From: Panonychus citri
Taxonomy: Eukaryota; Arthropoda; Arachnida; Trombidiformes; Tetranychidae
Assembly: GCF_014898815.1 (NCBI RefSeq)
Contig: NW_026515544.1
Location: forward strand, 1,240,001-1,304,000
Reading direction: 5' to 3'
Length of the DNA: 64,000 bases
Below, piece after piece: positions 1-9,363 of the stretch (positions are counted from its first letter, which is position 1; every line of letters starts with the position of its first letter). Below the pieces are notes generated by a model. That model made no database searches and was not told the origin of the DNA. It saw only the letters and a list, made by a program, of their open reading frames with translations. Both the position numbers and the translations under genes were made by a program.

Positions 1-177
1 AGAGTTACTTTGATCATGGTTCGGGTAACGGAGCAATTAATTGTTCATCGGTTAATTGTGAGCCAATCGTTAGTTTCCAACGAAATATTTTCACCCAATA
101 TTTTCTTTATACAAAGCTAGACTAGCATAATCAAAGAAAATAATTAATTTTTAATTATTAATTAAGGAAACATTCTC

Positions 178-480
178 CTACAAGGAACTTCTTTATCACC
201 TGTACTATTTCGCATAGGTATTAATGACATTTTGAAAAATTCAATCAGCATAATCTTCAGATATTCTCATATACTGATGATATACTTGTTTTTGCGACTC
301 AACTATTATATTCAAAATTCGGGGCAAAATCGAACCAGCATTACGAGCTATTGTTGTGACAATTAACTTTGATAAATGTCAAACGCTCCAAGAAAAGCAA
401 AAATTAAAAGAAGTAAATTGCTAGGATTTGAGATATTTGAAGGAAAAAGTAACGGTCGAATCTGTCAATTGAAATTAGAT
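178..480 (+). pseudogene. Reverse transcriptase fragment of a non-LTR retrotransposon
   Basis: Translation from 178 reads a QGTSLSPVLF...IND block, which corresponds to the conserved PQGS-L-SP-LF-IND motif of reverse transcriptases. About 30 codons on, in the next frame (from 267), comes YTDDILVFA, the catalytic YxDD box. Around 355-395 an INFDKCQTL stretch matches the usual I-N-x-x-K-C segment that follows it, and LGFEI near 421 resembles the conserved LG motif. The frame changes by the loss of one base between the first two motifs, and stop codons occur further on, so this is a dead copy. The family is non-LTR (CR1/Jockey/I-like), judged by motif spacing only; the exact clade cannot be assigned. 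No intact ends are visible because the window begins here. Confidence 0.6.
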
Positions 481-627
481 AGACCTAAATTTAGAATTAA
501 TTACATTAAATTATTAACAATAGAAAAATTTAGAATTGACTATGAAAGTTTTTAGTCACAATCTATGCTTCATATAGGAGTTTCTTCGTTTAGAAACAAT
601 AACAATTATCAAGAAACAATTAAAACG

Positions 628-1060
628 TTAATCATTTATAGTGGATGTATCTCCTCGTTGCCAGTTAGGCTGGAATCTGTTCAGCACAACCATTTGTCGA
701 TGCTCTACATGTGCCTGAATAAAATTACCTTTATTCTTTTTAAGTCGAGATTGACAATTTTCACCTGACCAAGAAGGATGATATGAATTAAAATCGCCCA
801 TAATAAGCATGAAAACATCTTTGAGATGAGTATCACGTAAAGAGAATATGGAATTAATGGTGGATTGAAAATCATCATCACTTAATTTACTCTGATTTGG
901 TGACAGATAAGCCAAGACAACTAACAGTATGAAATTACATCAAAGAGTTTTAATCGCAATCCAATGAGAGTTCACTTTATGATTTGCTCTAAACTCGAAT
1001 CAGTCACTATCTCGACAAAGCAAAGCACAACAAGTATTGTCAAGCGAATTTATCACATTT
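628..1060 (-). pseudogene. Endonuclease (EEP-type) fragment of a non-LTR retrotransposon
   Basis: On the minus strand an open stretch ending near 628 contains AYLSPNQ followed by about 25 residues and GDFNSYHPSWSG. This is the GDFN-x-H-x-W signature of apurinic-like endonucleases of non-LTR retrotransposons. Upstream sequence (about 916-1060) continues in related frames with a CCALLCRDSD segment and a HWIAIK segment typical of the domain, but it carries in-frame stops. The fragment ends with a stop just after TSTIND, where active elements continue with an I-D-L-T motif. It lies in opposite orientation to the reverse transcriptase fragment at 178-480, so the two are either separate insertions or parts of one rearranged copy. 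Confidence 0.6.
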
Positions 1061-2070
1061 TGTTGATAACAATTGGAGTAAACTTCACGACTAGCGACTT
1101 AAGTAAAACATCCAATGTCACTTAATTCGCTTTCACATCGATTGTAGAATAACTCAGTGGCTCGACCAATACGAGCACAATTACCATATAAAATATCCAG
1201 AGGGTTAATTATTTTCATCATCGTTAAACAGAAATCAATTCAGTTACTAAAACATTTAAAAACGAAAGCCCATTTAAATGTAAATTTATTTTATTGCCGC
1301 GCCTTCCGCTAGGGTGACTTTAAAATGAATATGTTGGCAAATGAAATTATTGGCAACTACTCGTCTCCTAACCAGAGACGAGTTAAAAATAAAGATGAAG
1401 ATGAAGATGGAGATGGAGATACTAATTATTAAAATACCATGTAAACAAAATGTATCAGTAGTTGGGACGAATTTCTCCATATCATCATGTTAAAAGTGAA
1501 TAAAGTGTTGATAAAATAAAAGGTGATAATTAAATTGAATAATATTTAAAGATTAGTTCAACAAATGGTCCGACGAGCTGGATACGGTGAATGTTTCTTG
1601 AGTTCGTGATAAGTTTACATTTTCTGTGTCCATCAATTATAATTATCAATCAAAATTTTGCAAATTGTGCTACTCTCTTTCAATTTAACTTCAATTGCTA
1701 AATTACCTACATTTCAGTGTTTCTTTTCTGTTATACATAATATTAATCATCTATTCAATATTCATATATTCAATACAATTAATCTATAGAAAATTAATAA
1801 ATATTATATCAAATTTGATCTAATAAGCATCTATGCAACTGAATGAACGTAATTCTGAATCGGTTCAATAATTTGAATAAAAGGATAAGTAAAAATGATT
1901 TCTATAAGTGACAAACTCGCAAAAAATATGACTAGCTAAAAAATGTGTTCAAACGTTAAAATAATGAATATGAATTCAATCATTTTAAGATTCACCGATA
2001 AATCAATCTCTATTCAATCACTTCATTTCAATTTGTTGTTAGTTTTGCAGTATAAATAATCCCTTAATAT
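1061..2070. other. Non-coding AT-rich stretch
   Basis: No open frame with coding character, no splice-linked exons and no recognisable RNA were found on either strand. A short GATGAAGATGGAGATGG-type run lies near 1397-1420. The stretch ends at the ATAT target-site duplication of the LTR element. Confidence 0.5.
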
Positions 2071-2391
2071 TGAATCGAAAGATTCGATGTTCACCTTAAA
2101 TATTAACTAATCACTATAAACAATAACAATTATTATACAATAATTTAACTTAAACCTTCAATGTTGTTAACGGGAAGAGGGACTGAATGGTTACAATGAA
2201 TGAATACCATGTATTACAATAATACCGAAGGCGATCATGATCAGTATCATGATCACCTTCTAGAACATTCTAATTATCTAATAATCGATAAAATATCGTG
2301 ATAATCATAGATGACCATGAATATCATGGTAATCATCATGGTAACGTTCTAGACGATAAACAATAAACTACTAATCAATAATTTTGTTACA
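2071..2391 (-). repeat. 3' LTR of the gypsy-like element
   Basis: About 321 bp matching the right-hand LTR with a handful of substitutions, for example around 2160-2215 against 5640-5690. It is uninterrupted, so it shows the empty target site of the foldback insertion (TACAATAA joined to TTTAACTT). It is flanked on the left by ATAT, the target duplication. Confidence 0.8.
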
Positions 2392-2943
2392 ATATCGATT
2401 AATTTATAAGCACAATATTTGCATGCAATGAGCACATCGAATGCGATAAAAACACCAATACAATATTAGCAATACTTTATATTAACCTTTACATATTCAG
2501 AGTTACAATATACTTGATTATGTTCAGAAATTATAAACTGAAGAACATCTTCAGGTACATCAAATTTTATAACATTAAATAAAGCAGCCAATTAACATGC
2601 ACGAGCTTTTTCCAATATTTTCCCTTGTTCATCGAATTTACCGTTGATTTCGTCCTCAATTCCCGAAAAAAATACGCATATTTCATCAGTAATTGATTGC
2701 CTTTGATCTTACCTTCGATCTTTTCCTTGACCGATTTAGAAGCAGGTCGTTTCAATGTTTTCTTCAGCGTCAATATTTGATCAATGGCAATACCTACCAC
2801 CTTGACGAAGTTATCATTTTTATCCTTTAACACCTCTGAAGTCATCTTTTGTTTACTATTAGAAAGCAGAAAACAGCTAATACAACTAATAAACATTACA
2901 TAACATATAATATAGTAACATCAAGAATGTTAATTTACAAATA

Positions 2944-3119
2944 CAGTAAATTCTTGCTAAGGGAATACTCGGTAAGGGAATATTTTGTTACGCCATCTAT
3001 TGGTTCAAACTATTTTCTATGGACAAATTTAATTGACCAACATTAATTAACGGAAAAAAAGAGTCAAATCAATAGGTGGCAGCATCAAAATAAAATATGC
3101 CCTTAGCAAGGTTTTACTG
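2944..3119. mobile_element. Short TIR element (MITE), pogo/Tigger-like ends
   Basis: A 176-bp segment flanked by TA on both sides (2942-2943 and 3120-3121). The left end reads CAGTAAATTCTTGCTAAGGG; the right end, reverse-complemented, reads CAGTAAAACCTTGCTAAGGG. The similarity continues inward for about 60 bp, with gaps, to a shared CTATTG-GTT-like block. CAGTAAAACC ends with a TA duplication are typical of pogo/Tigger-type Tc1-mariner relatives. It has no coding capacity and sits inside the LTR element. Confidence 0.65.
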
Positions 3120-3509
3120 TAATTCGTTCAAATAACAAATTTTCTCAAAATTTTCATAAACCAAGTTAGAATGAGAAATTGTAATAAGATCTCCATTAAC
3201 TTGATTATCACATAATTAATTATATTAAAACTAGAATGAGGTATATAAAATTCCCATGGATCCATCGGCCACGTAATTTAAAAAGCCACCAATAGCGCAA
3301 TGAGTTGGATAAGGAGGAGGCGACTGTTGCCACGACAACCAGTCCACAAGGTGCCATCTCCTACGTTCTAATACCAAATTCCTAGTAATCAATAAAACTA
3401 ATTAATTAAGTCGAGAAGCTAACTTATCGATATTAGCTCCCATTTGATTTATCTCCTGCACCAGCTCATCCATTGAGTTACCCTAGCTCTGATAACCTCT
3501 ATCACTAGC

Positions 3510-4030
3510 TCATCGATGAGTAATTTCAGCTCTTTGTGCCCTTTGGAGTAAATCATGAACCGAGTTTATCTCAACCTGGGCGAAGTATTGTGATATCTCA
3601 GGTTTTATTCCTCTTATGATTAACCTTATGATCTTTCTTTCGTCCATCTGAACGTTGACTCTTTTACATAATTTTATTTGTTGCAATATAAAAGACAAAA
3701 TTGACTGATTTTCCAATTGTTTTCCTCGATACAATTGACTTTCCAACAATTGTACATAATTTGGATTAATCATATCTCCAAGCAACATATTTTTCATGGT
3801 ACTGTATTCAGCAACATTTTTATTTTTGACATAAGATAAGTACCAAAGTTTAATCGTACCAGTGATAAACATTGGGAATCGTTGAATTCGAACATTATCA
3901 TCCCAACCAACGGCCATCGTTTCGAACTCGAAATTCTTAAACCATTACCATATCTTGACCATTGTCACCACTCAGTCGATAAACATTCAGATTTTGCTCA
4001 AGTGAAAGGTTATTTTGAAGAATAGACATT
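3510..4030 (-). pseudogene. Gag remnant of the minus-strand LTR element
   Basis: The open frame starting at 3917 shows the retrotransposon Gag pattern. A GWDDN segment is followed by RFPMFITGTIKLWYL (the F-x-L-x-G-x-A-x-x-W-type core), then QLYRGKQLENQSILSF and a C-x-R-x-N-V-x-M-D-E-R-K-x-I-x-x-I-x-x-G-I-K-P motif. Upstream codons (to about 4030) continue with a GDNGQDMV-type block and WFKNFEFETMA, but one base is missing between these, so the N-terminal part is out of frame. The frame closes at 3510 with no zinc knuckle and no protease or polymerase after it. In an active element this protein would form the virus-like particle; here it is decayed. Confidence 0.65.
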
Positions 4031-4309
4031 TTTTTCTCTAACATTCAAATTCTACAATTTATATTATTTCAACAATTACCTTTTGATTTTTTATACCTTT
4101 GATGTTAACTGATCTCAACAAAAAAAATCAATTGATAAATACTTCGTACCTCAACTTGCTCTTCAAGCTGTTAAAAGGTACTAGGTATTACCAATATGAT
4201 GAAAACTATTCATTCCAATATAAAGACTTACCAAATTTTATTACAGCTATTTAAATAATTCGAATTCTCGAAACTTGAAGATCACAATAAACAATTCGAT
4301 CAGCATGGG

Positions 4310-4327
4310 ATCCTGCCTGGGTCGCCA
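4310..4327 (-). other. Primer binding site (PBS) of the LTR element
   Basis: Minus-strand sequence TGGCGACCCAGGCAGGAT starts two bases after the 5' LTR end. TGGCGACC-type primer sites pair with a host tRNA 3' end (complement of CCA) and are common in arthropod gypsy-group elements. It fixes the transcriptional orientation of the element as minus. Confidence 0.7.
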
Positions 4328-4661
4328 AATGATTCAAAAGATTCGATGTTCACCTTAAATATTAACTAATCACTATAAACAATAACAATTATTATACAAT
4401 AAGGAGAAGGGTCGCCGAATTTTAGTTTTGAGTTAAGAGTTGAAATTTTGTGTATTTGTAGGGCCACAAATATGAAGTCCAAATATATTTATTTTTTCCT
4501 GATCTGATCAGTAGTTTTCGAGAAAATCGAGTTCGAAGTTAAAACTTCATGTCACTTTTTCTAAGCAACTATAAGTTTTTAGATCATGAAATTTTTATTT
4601 TATCGACAACTTTTCATGCCCTTACAGAAAATCAAATTTGTTTTGCTAAAAAAATATCAAA

Positions 4662-4886
4662 GTGCTCCGGTCACAATTCCGTTGTATTCAAATAAATGGA
4701 CGGCGATTAGTCCCAAGTGCCGAGAATGATCTGAAACTTATTTTTGAGACTATCCTAGCATGGGTTAACATGGTTGATCAAGCACTTTTTTCGTTTGATC
4801 AACAGTTTTACCGGAATGAGAGAGTGGCCTTTGACCTTCGAGGCCTAATATCTCCGAAACTACAATACTTAGAGATGTCTAAATAA
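4662..4886 (+). CDS. 74-codon open frame in left arm of foldback element
   Basis: Begins at a TTG (in-frame ATG codons exist later) and runs 74 codons. The product has no family I recognise; it reads as a mixed, partly hydrophobic peptide with a QFRCIQINGRRL start. The same frame exists in the other arm because the arms are inverted copies. Protein coding is not demonstrated; a remnant of a transposase or captured gene piece is possible. Confidence 0.25.
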   Translation: MLRSQFRCIQINGRRLVPSAENDLKLIFETILAWVNMVDQALFSFDQQFYRNERVAFDLRGLISPKLQYLEMSK

Positions 4887-5142
4887 GTCGAATCGCTGTC
4901 ATTTAACCAAGGCTATCAGAAGCAATAGTTTTTTGGCCTTAAAAAGTGATGGTCTAGCTTAGACTAAAGTTAATTAAAAGTTATACTACACTCAAGTTAT
5001 AAACACCCAAATGTTTTATGCTTGCTCCAATGAAATATTATTTCATCAAACATTGTCAAACTATTTATAGCAAAAGTGACTGTATTTTAAGGCCAAAAAA
5101 CTATTGCTCCTGATAGCCTTGGTTAAATGACAGCGATTCGAC

Positions 5143-5367
5143 TTATTTAGACATCTCTAAGTATTGTAGTTTCGGAGATATTAGGCCTCGAAGGTCAAAG
5201 GCCACTCTCTCATTCCGGTAAAACTGTTGATCAAACGAAAAAAGTGCTTGATCAACCATGTTAACCCATGCTAGGATAGTCTCAAAAATAAGTTTCAGAT
5301 CATTCTCGGCACTTGGGACTAATCGCCGTCCATTTATTTGAATACAACGGAATTGTGACCGGAGCAC
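5143..5367 (-). CDS. 74-codon open frame in right arm of foldback element
   Basis: Mirror copy of the frame at 4662-4886, same translation. It exists by virtue of the inverted arms. Confidence 0.25.
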   Translation of the reverse strand: MLRSQFRCIQINGRRLVPSAENDLKLIFETILAWVNMVDQALFSFDQQFYRNERVAFDLRGLISPKLQYLEMSK

Positions 5368-5874
5368 TTTGATATTTTTTTAGCAAAACAAATTTGATTT
5401 TCTGTAAGGGCATGAAAAGTTGTCGATAAAATAAAAATTTCATGATCTAAAAACTTATAGTTGCTTAGAAAAAGTGACATGAAGTTTTAACTTCGAACTC
5501 GATTTTCTCGAAAACTACTGATCAGATCAGGAAAAAATAAATATATTTGGACTTCATATTTGTGGCCCTACAAATACACAAAATTTCAACTCTTAACTCA
5601 AAACTAAAATTCGGCGACCCTTCTCCTTTAACTTAAACCTTTAATGTTGATAAAGGGAAGAGGGACTGAATGGTTACAATGAATAAACACCATGTATTAC
5701 AATAATACCGAAGGTGATCATGATCAGTATCATGATCAACTTCTAGAACATTCTAATTATCTAATAATCGATAAAATATCGTGATAATCATAGATGACCA
5801 TGAATATCATGGTAATCATCATGGTAACGTCCAAGACGATAAACAATAAACTACTCATCAATAATTTTGTTACA

Positions 5875-6641
5875 ATATAATTAATTTAATAATTAATAAT
5901 ATTTCACTTTGATCAAACTAACCAAAAATAATCCACGAAATCATTATATTCACTGAGTTGCGAAAACAAATACGAATTTCTTCGACTTATTTTATCAAAT
6001 TGCTGTTTTACGCTAATAGTTGATAATCAAAATCCTCTTTATATAGCCTTCAACCATTACAAGGATTGTGAAAAATCTCAATAGCAAACTCACTGGTTTA
6101 CTTATTCAACCTAAAATATTATTTGAAAATTCATACAATATTTCCACATAACAAAAATCAAATATCAACAAATGTTCTTCTATTTATATTCTCTCTCTTA
6201 TTCTCTCTCTTATTCTCTCTCATATTCTCTCTCTTATTCTCTCTCTTATTCTCTCTCTTATTCTCTCTCATTCTCTTCCTTATTTTCCCTCTCTCTCTTA
6301 TTCTATCTCTCTCTTAACCTTTCACCATTTTCTCATTTACTATTCAACCCTCAAAGTAGTATCATATATTCACTATTTATATCAACGATTAATCTGGTGA
6401 TTAACGTTGGTAACGTTTAAGTTGATAATTCGCCAGCTTTGCTTGAATGTTTATTTCTATCCACACAACCATATTTGGTTATGAACAAAACAAAGTTTAA
6501 TTGCTAATTTGCCAATTGACAATCAACATTTCTTCAGAAATAACTTGAAGTAACCTCTGATGGGAAGATTTAATCTAATCAGTCAGTTACTCTGGTTTAA
6601 ACTGGCAGATCATCACTAATTGAATTTTTGCTGAATCAATC
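5875..6641. other. Intergenic, with TTATTCTCTCTC minisatellite
   Basis: Apart from the repeat at about 6183-6316 nothing is supported. The repeat is a roughly 12-bp unit of the type TCTCTCTTATTC reiterated about ten times with small variations. Long frames through it (LFSLLFSL, SLSYSLSY) are low-complexity artefacts. Confidence 0.6.
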
Positions 6642-7590
6642 ATGTCATATCCCCATAAATATGGACAAGTTATCGAACCTCAACCAAATTTTCCTTTCAT
6701 GTACGATAATATAAATTTACCTGTTCATATCTCATTTTTCACTGGAGAAACTAATGATAACATTATCGGATGGATCGATCAGTTCGAAACAACTGCACAA
6801 AATGGCGGATGGACAACAGAACAAATGTGCACGATTTTTTCAAGTTTGTTACAAGGAACAGGTCGAAGATGGTTAAACTCTAAATCTATAAATCGTAAAT
6901 TTACTCCGGAAGATGAACGACCTAAAAACTACAATAGTTTAAAAGAGTTAATGATACGAGATTTATGCCCATCCGATTTCCGTTCTCAATTATCTCTCAA
7001 CAACTCCATAACGCTACTCAACAACTAGGTCAATCAACATCGTCATTCATTTATGGCATCCATGAATTATGTCAACGAATAGATGAGAATATACCGGAGA
7101 TGATTATTCTGAGCATCATTAAGGAAAAATTACTTCCACAAATCAAATATGGAATCGCCTTGCAAAACCCACAATCTCTACAACAACTATTAGAATCAGC
7201 ATGATTAGCTGAAAGAGCTATGCTCTCATGCAATAATCTGTTCGTTATGCAAAACGAAAAATTTAATCCTAGCATGAATGACATGGTAATGAGCCTTCAA
7301 AAGTTAATTGAACGATTATAAGCAAAATTTGAGAACTTATCCACTAATCAAGCTTGTACCTATTGCAAAAGACAGGTCATACCGAATCGAATTGTCGCCG
7401 TAAAATACGATCTTCATCAAGGCTTGATACTATTCACTTCAGCTATCCAGCAATAGTTAATCAACCATATGCATTGTCCGTTCATTACGATCAACATAAT
7501 AGCCAACACACAAACCATCAACCATATGAAAGAGATTATCCACGACAAGTTATTATGTTTGTAAGTTTTATCAACATTAATAAATAAACA
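6642..7590 (+). pseudogene. Decayed retrotransposon Gag with split CCHC zinc knuckle
   Basis: Starts at ATG 6642. The first 120 residues contain FTGETNDNIIGWIDQFE, then a GGW segment, and SSLLQGTGRRWLNS, the Gag core pattern also seen in the minus-strand element. The frame moves by one lost base near 7000 and continues as a QLGQSTSSFIYGIHELCQRI block. In-frame stops are TGA at 7202 and TAA at about 7319. A second one-base loss near 7365 cuts a zinc knuckle: CTYC is in one frame and KKTGHTESNC-like residues follow in the next (C-x2-C-x4-H-x4-C spacing). No protease or polymerase follows. It is a second, independent Gag lineage, more decayed than a young copy. Confidence 0.65.
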
Positions 7591-7645
7591 AAAAGACTTT
7601 TGTAAAACCGTGTGTAACTAAAAATAATCATCAATCAAAATCAAT

Positions 7646-8304
7646 ATGTCTCAATACAATCCAGAAGAATGGGTACCAGTTCAAATTATAAATAATACCT
7701 TTGAATGTTTGAGGATGAAGATGAAGATGTATTGCCACCGTCCATTATTGAGTTTGATCAACCATTTCGTACTCTTATACGACCTTGTGTTAATTGTGCC
7801 AGTAAAGATGCAGTACAAAGAGAAATTCATACAATAACCATGGAAAATCAAGCCGACGAATAACAATTATGCGATCAACAGACAATTAAAGACTAAATCT
7901 GTGTTATTTGTCTAAATCTTCCAGTAGATCCAAAAATTCACGCGCATAAAAACTGTAAAACTATTTTGTTTGACTGTTGGGATATTTATGAGTCAATCAA
8001 CCGGAATAAGCTAATATGCCCACTTAAATGTTCAACAAGCCGTTTCACCCCAGCTTTTCTACCATCTAAAGGCCCACGATCCTGGCAACAATTAAACAAC
8101 TTACTCTTAAAATGTAAATTTGCTCAGAAGTGTACGGCAACAATGAAGTACAAAAACTACGCGAAACATGTCAACAATTGTAACGCAAAACCAAACAACA
8201 TTAGTAAAATCAAGCGTAAAAAGGACAGTGACAAAAAAATTCACACGAATGGTTTCGTTGAAAATCACAATTCAAGACTCAAATTCGTTATAACTTTTAT
8301 ATAA
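7646..8304 (+). pseudogene. RING finger plus TRAF-type zinc finger protein, broken
   Basis: Starts at ATG 7646 (MSQYNPEEW). One base is lost near 7705, after which an acidic FEDEDEDV stretch and a C-V-N-C pair follow. TAA stops interrupt at 7861 and 7894. From 7897 a RING-like pattern appears: C-V-I-C at the start, a K-x-H-x-H-x-x-C pair, FDCW, then ICPLKC. Further on, LLLKCKFAQKC with H-x-x-x-C about 17 residues later resembles a TRAF-type zinc finger (C-x6-C...H-x3-C). RING plus TRAF zinc finger is the layout of ubiquitin ligases of the TRAF/PDZRN group. The tail is lysine rich. It lies 55 bp downstream of the decayed gag on the same strand, so it may be cargo or a second ORF of that element. 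Function is inferred from motifs only. Confidence 0.5.
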
Positions 8305-8818
8305 CGAACGTAGTTAATACTTTTCATTTTTACCATTTTTCTATTATCTTCTCTGATTCTAATTCTATTCTAAGTTTGAGTACCAGTATTCATACTTTGT
8401 ATTTTCTACAAATTTACAAATTTCTTGTACTCTAGAAAAAAATTTGAATCCAATAACTGATACTACAATAACAACAAATGTAAAAGTTACAAAAAAATCA
8501 ATTTAATTATTCAAAGTGAAAGGGAAAATTGTGATCAAATACAACAAAGGTCGGAATCACTTTTTCTTTGAGCGACCCAACTTTTCTGATAAATTGCCCT
8601 TATGAGCATTAGGAATAAGGAAAATTCTCCAAAAAAATTTTCCTGGACCAATACAATTTCTGTCAAATAGAGAAACCTTTGGATTAATTATAAACTTAAT
8701 CACTATCAATTGAAATCAATTTTATAATCAGACATTTATCACACGATTGTCCATCGAATGATTAGACTAATAAGTCTAATCAGCCTGGATTAACAATCCA
8801 TTGGATGATAGATCAGTT
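8305..8818. other. Non-coding AT-rich stretch
   Basis: No supported gene or repeat boundary. A short local palindrome, GATTAGACT-AATA-AGTCTAATC, lies at about 8760-8781. Confidence 0.4.
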
Positions 8819-9030
8819 GCTATTTTTGCCAAAGCTTTGTATTTGGCAGTTATTTTTTATAAATAAAGTTGAAGAGGATAAAATGAAAAGATTAAAGTTT
8901 GTAAGATAAGAAGTATGGTTAATCCAAAGCAAATTTCAAAAAATAAACAGATTTACAGATTAAATATCTAAAGAGTTTTTAGCTATCAAATATTTAATCT
9001 GATTAATTAACCTTTAAACACTTTTAACTT
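8819..9030 (+). repeat. Direct repeat copy 1 (about 212 bp)
   Basis: Nearly identical to 9705-9915, with two differences noticed (near 8824 and 8977). It contains AATAAA and the segment TTGCCAAAGCTTTGTATTTG, itself a partial palindrome. It lacks clear TG...CA ends, so LTR identity is not established. Confidence 0.75.
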
Positions 9031-9363
9031 TAACTTGGCGGAATTTGAAACTCTCGCTTAAATCTTAGAATCTCTCTAAATTGTTTTAATTACCAGATTG
9101 AAGATTCTAAGATTTATAAGAGTAAAAAAAGAAGGGAAATTATAATAGTAATCGCTGTTGATGCTGATGGATCATTTAGTGATAATTAATTTGGATGATT
9201 CTGTTCTTGGAGTCTATCGTTCTGTTTCCACCGCTAAATATAGTATTCGTAATTACTGTAATTCTTTTTTAATTTATTTCATCAGATTTTTAAAGATTTT
9301 CTTATTGATAAGACTAACTGTCATTTTCCTTTGTGCTTTTTTATCTCCAATTTATTGGTGGAG

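Larger units (their letters stand above)
4402..5627. mobile_element. Foldback element with 546-bp inverted arms
   Basis: Left arm 4402-4947 and right arm 5082-5627 are near-perfect reverse complements (one A/G mismatch seen near 4922), separated by about 134 bp of unrelated AT-rich DNA. The ends read GGAGAAGGGTCGCCG and its complement. Comparison with the uninterrupted 3' LTR shows a clean insertion between TACAATAA and TTTAACTT, with no bases duplicated or lost. Each arm carries the same 74-codon open frame. The arm identity against the more diverged LTRs says the insertion is younger than the host element. The class is unknown: the lack of a target duplication is unusual for TIR transposons. 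Confidence 0.8.
2071..5874 (-). mobile_element. Gag-only Ty3/gypsy-like LTR retrotransposon, minus orientation, with nested insertions
   Basis: Two near-identical LTRs (2071-2391 and 4330-5874, the latter split by an insert) flank about 1.9 kb of internal DNA. In element orientation the LTRs begin TGTAAC and end TCA, giving TG...CA ends, and both flanks carry ATAT, a 4-bp target duplication. A primer binding site lies two bases inside the right LTR, so the right LTR is the 5' LTR and the element reads on the minus strand. The only recognisable protein is a Gag remnant (3510-4030). Protease, reverse transcriptase, RNase H and integrase are absent, and I see no polypurine tract beside the left LTR. 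An unrecognised lysine-rich open frame (2567-2896, minus) lies in the 3' part. The copy is therefore non-autonomous or internally deleted. Confidence 0.8.
4330..5874 (-). repeat. 5' LTR of the gypsy-like element, split by a foldback insertion
   Basis: LTR sequence occupies 4330-4401 and 5628-5874 (about 319 bp together) and matches 2071-2391. The 1226 bp in between is the inverted-repeat element. The downstream flank begins ATAT, the second copy of the target duplication. Confidence 0.8.

Noticed and set aside
2567..2896. Lysine-rich 109-codon frame as a host gene
   Set aside because: Lies within the LTR element, partly AT-driven, no recognisable family; kept only as a note in the element.
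4402..5627. CRISPR-like or hairpin RNA gene
   Set aside because: Only two inverted arms, no spaced direct repeats; a foldback insertion in an LTR explains it.
6172..6420. Hydrophobic repeat proteins (SLSYSLSY, LFSLLFSL)
   Set aside because: Both frames are translations of a TCTCTCTTATTC minisatellite.
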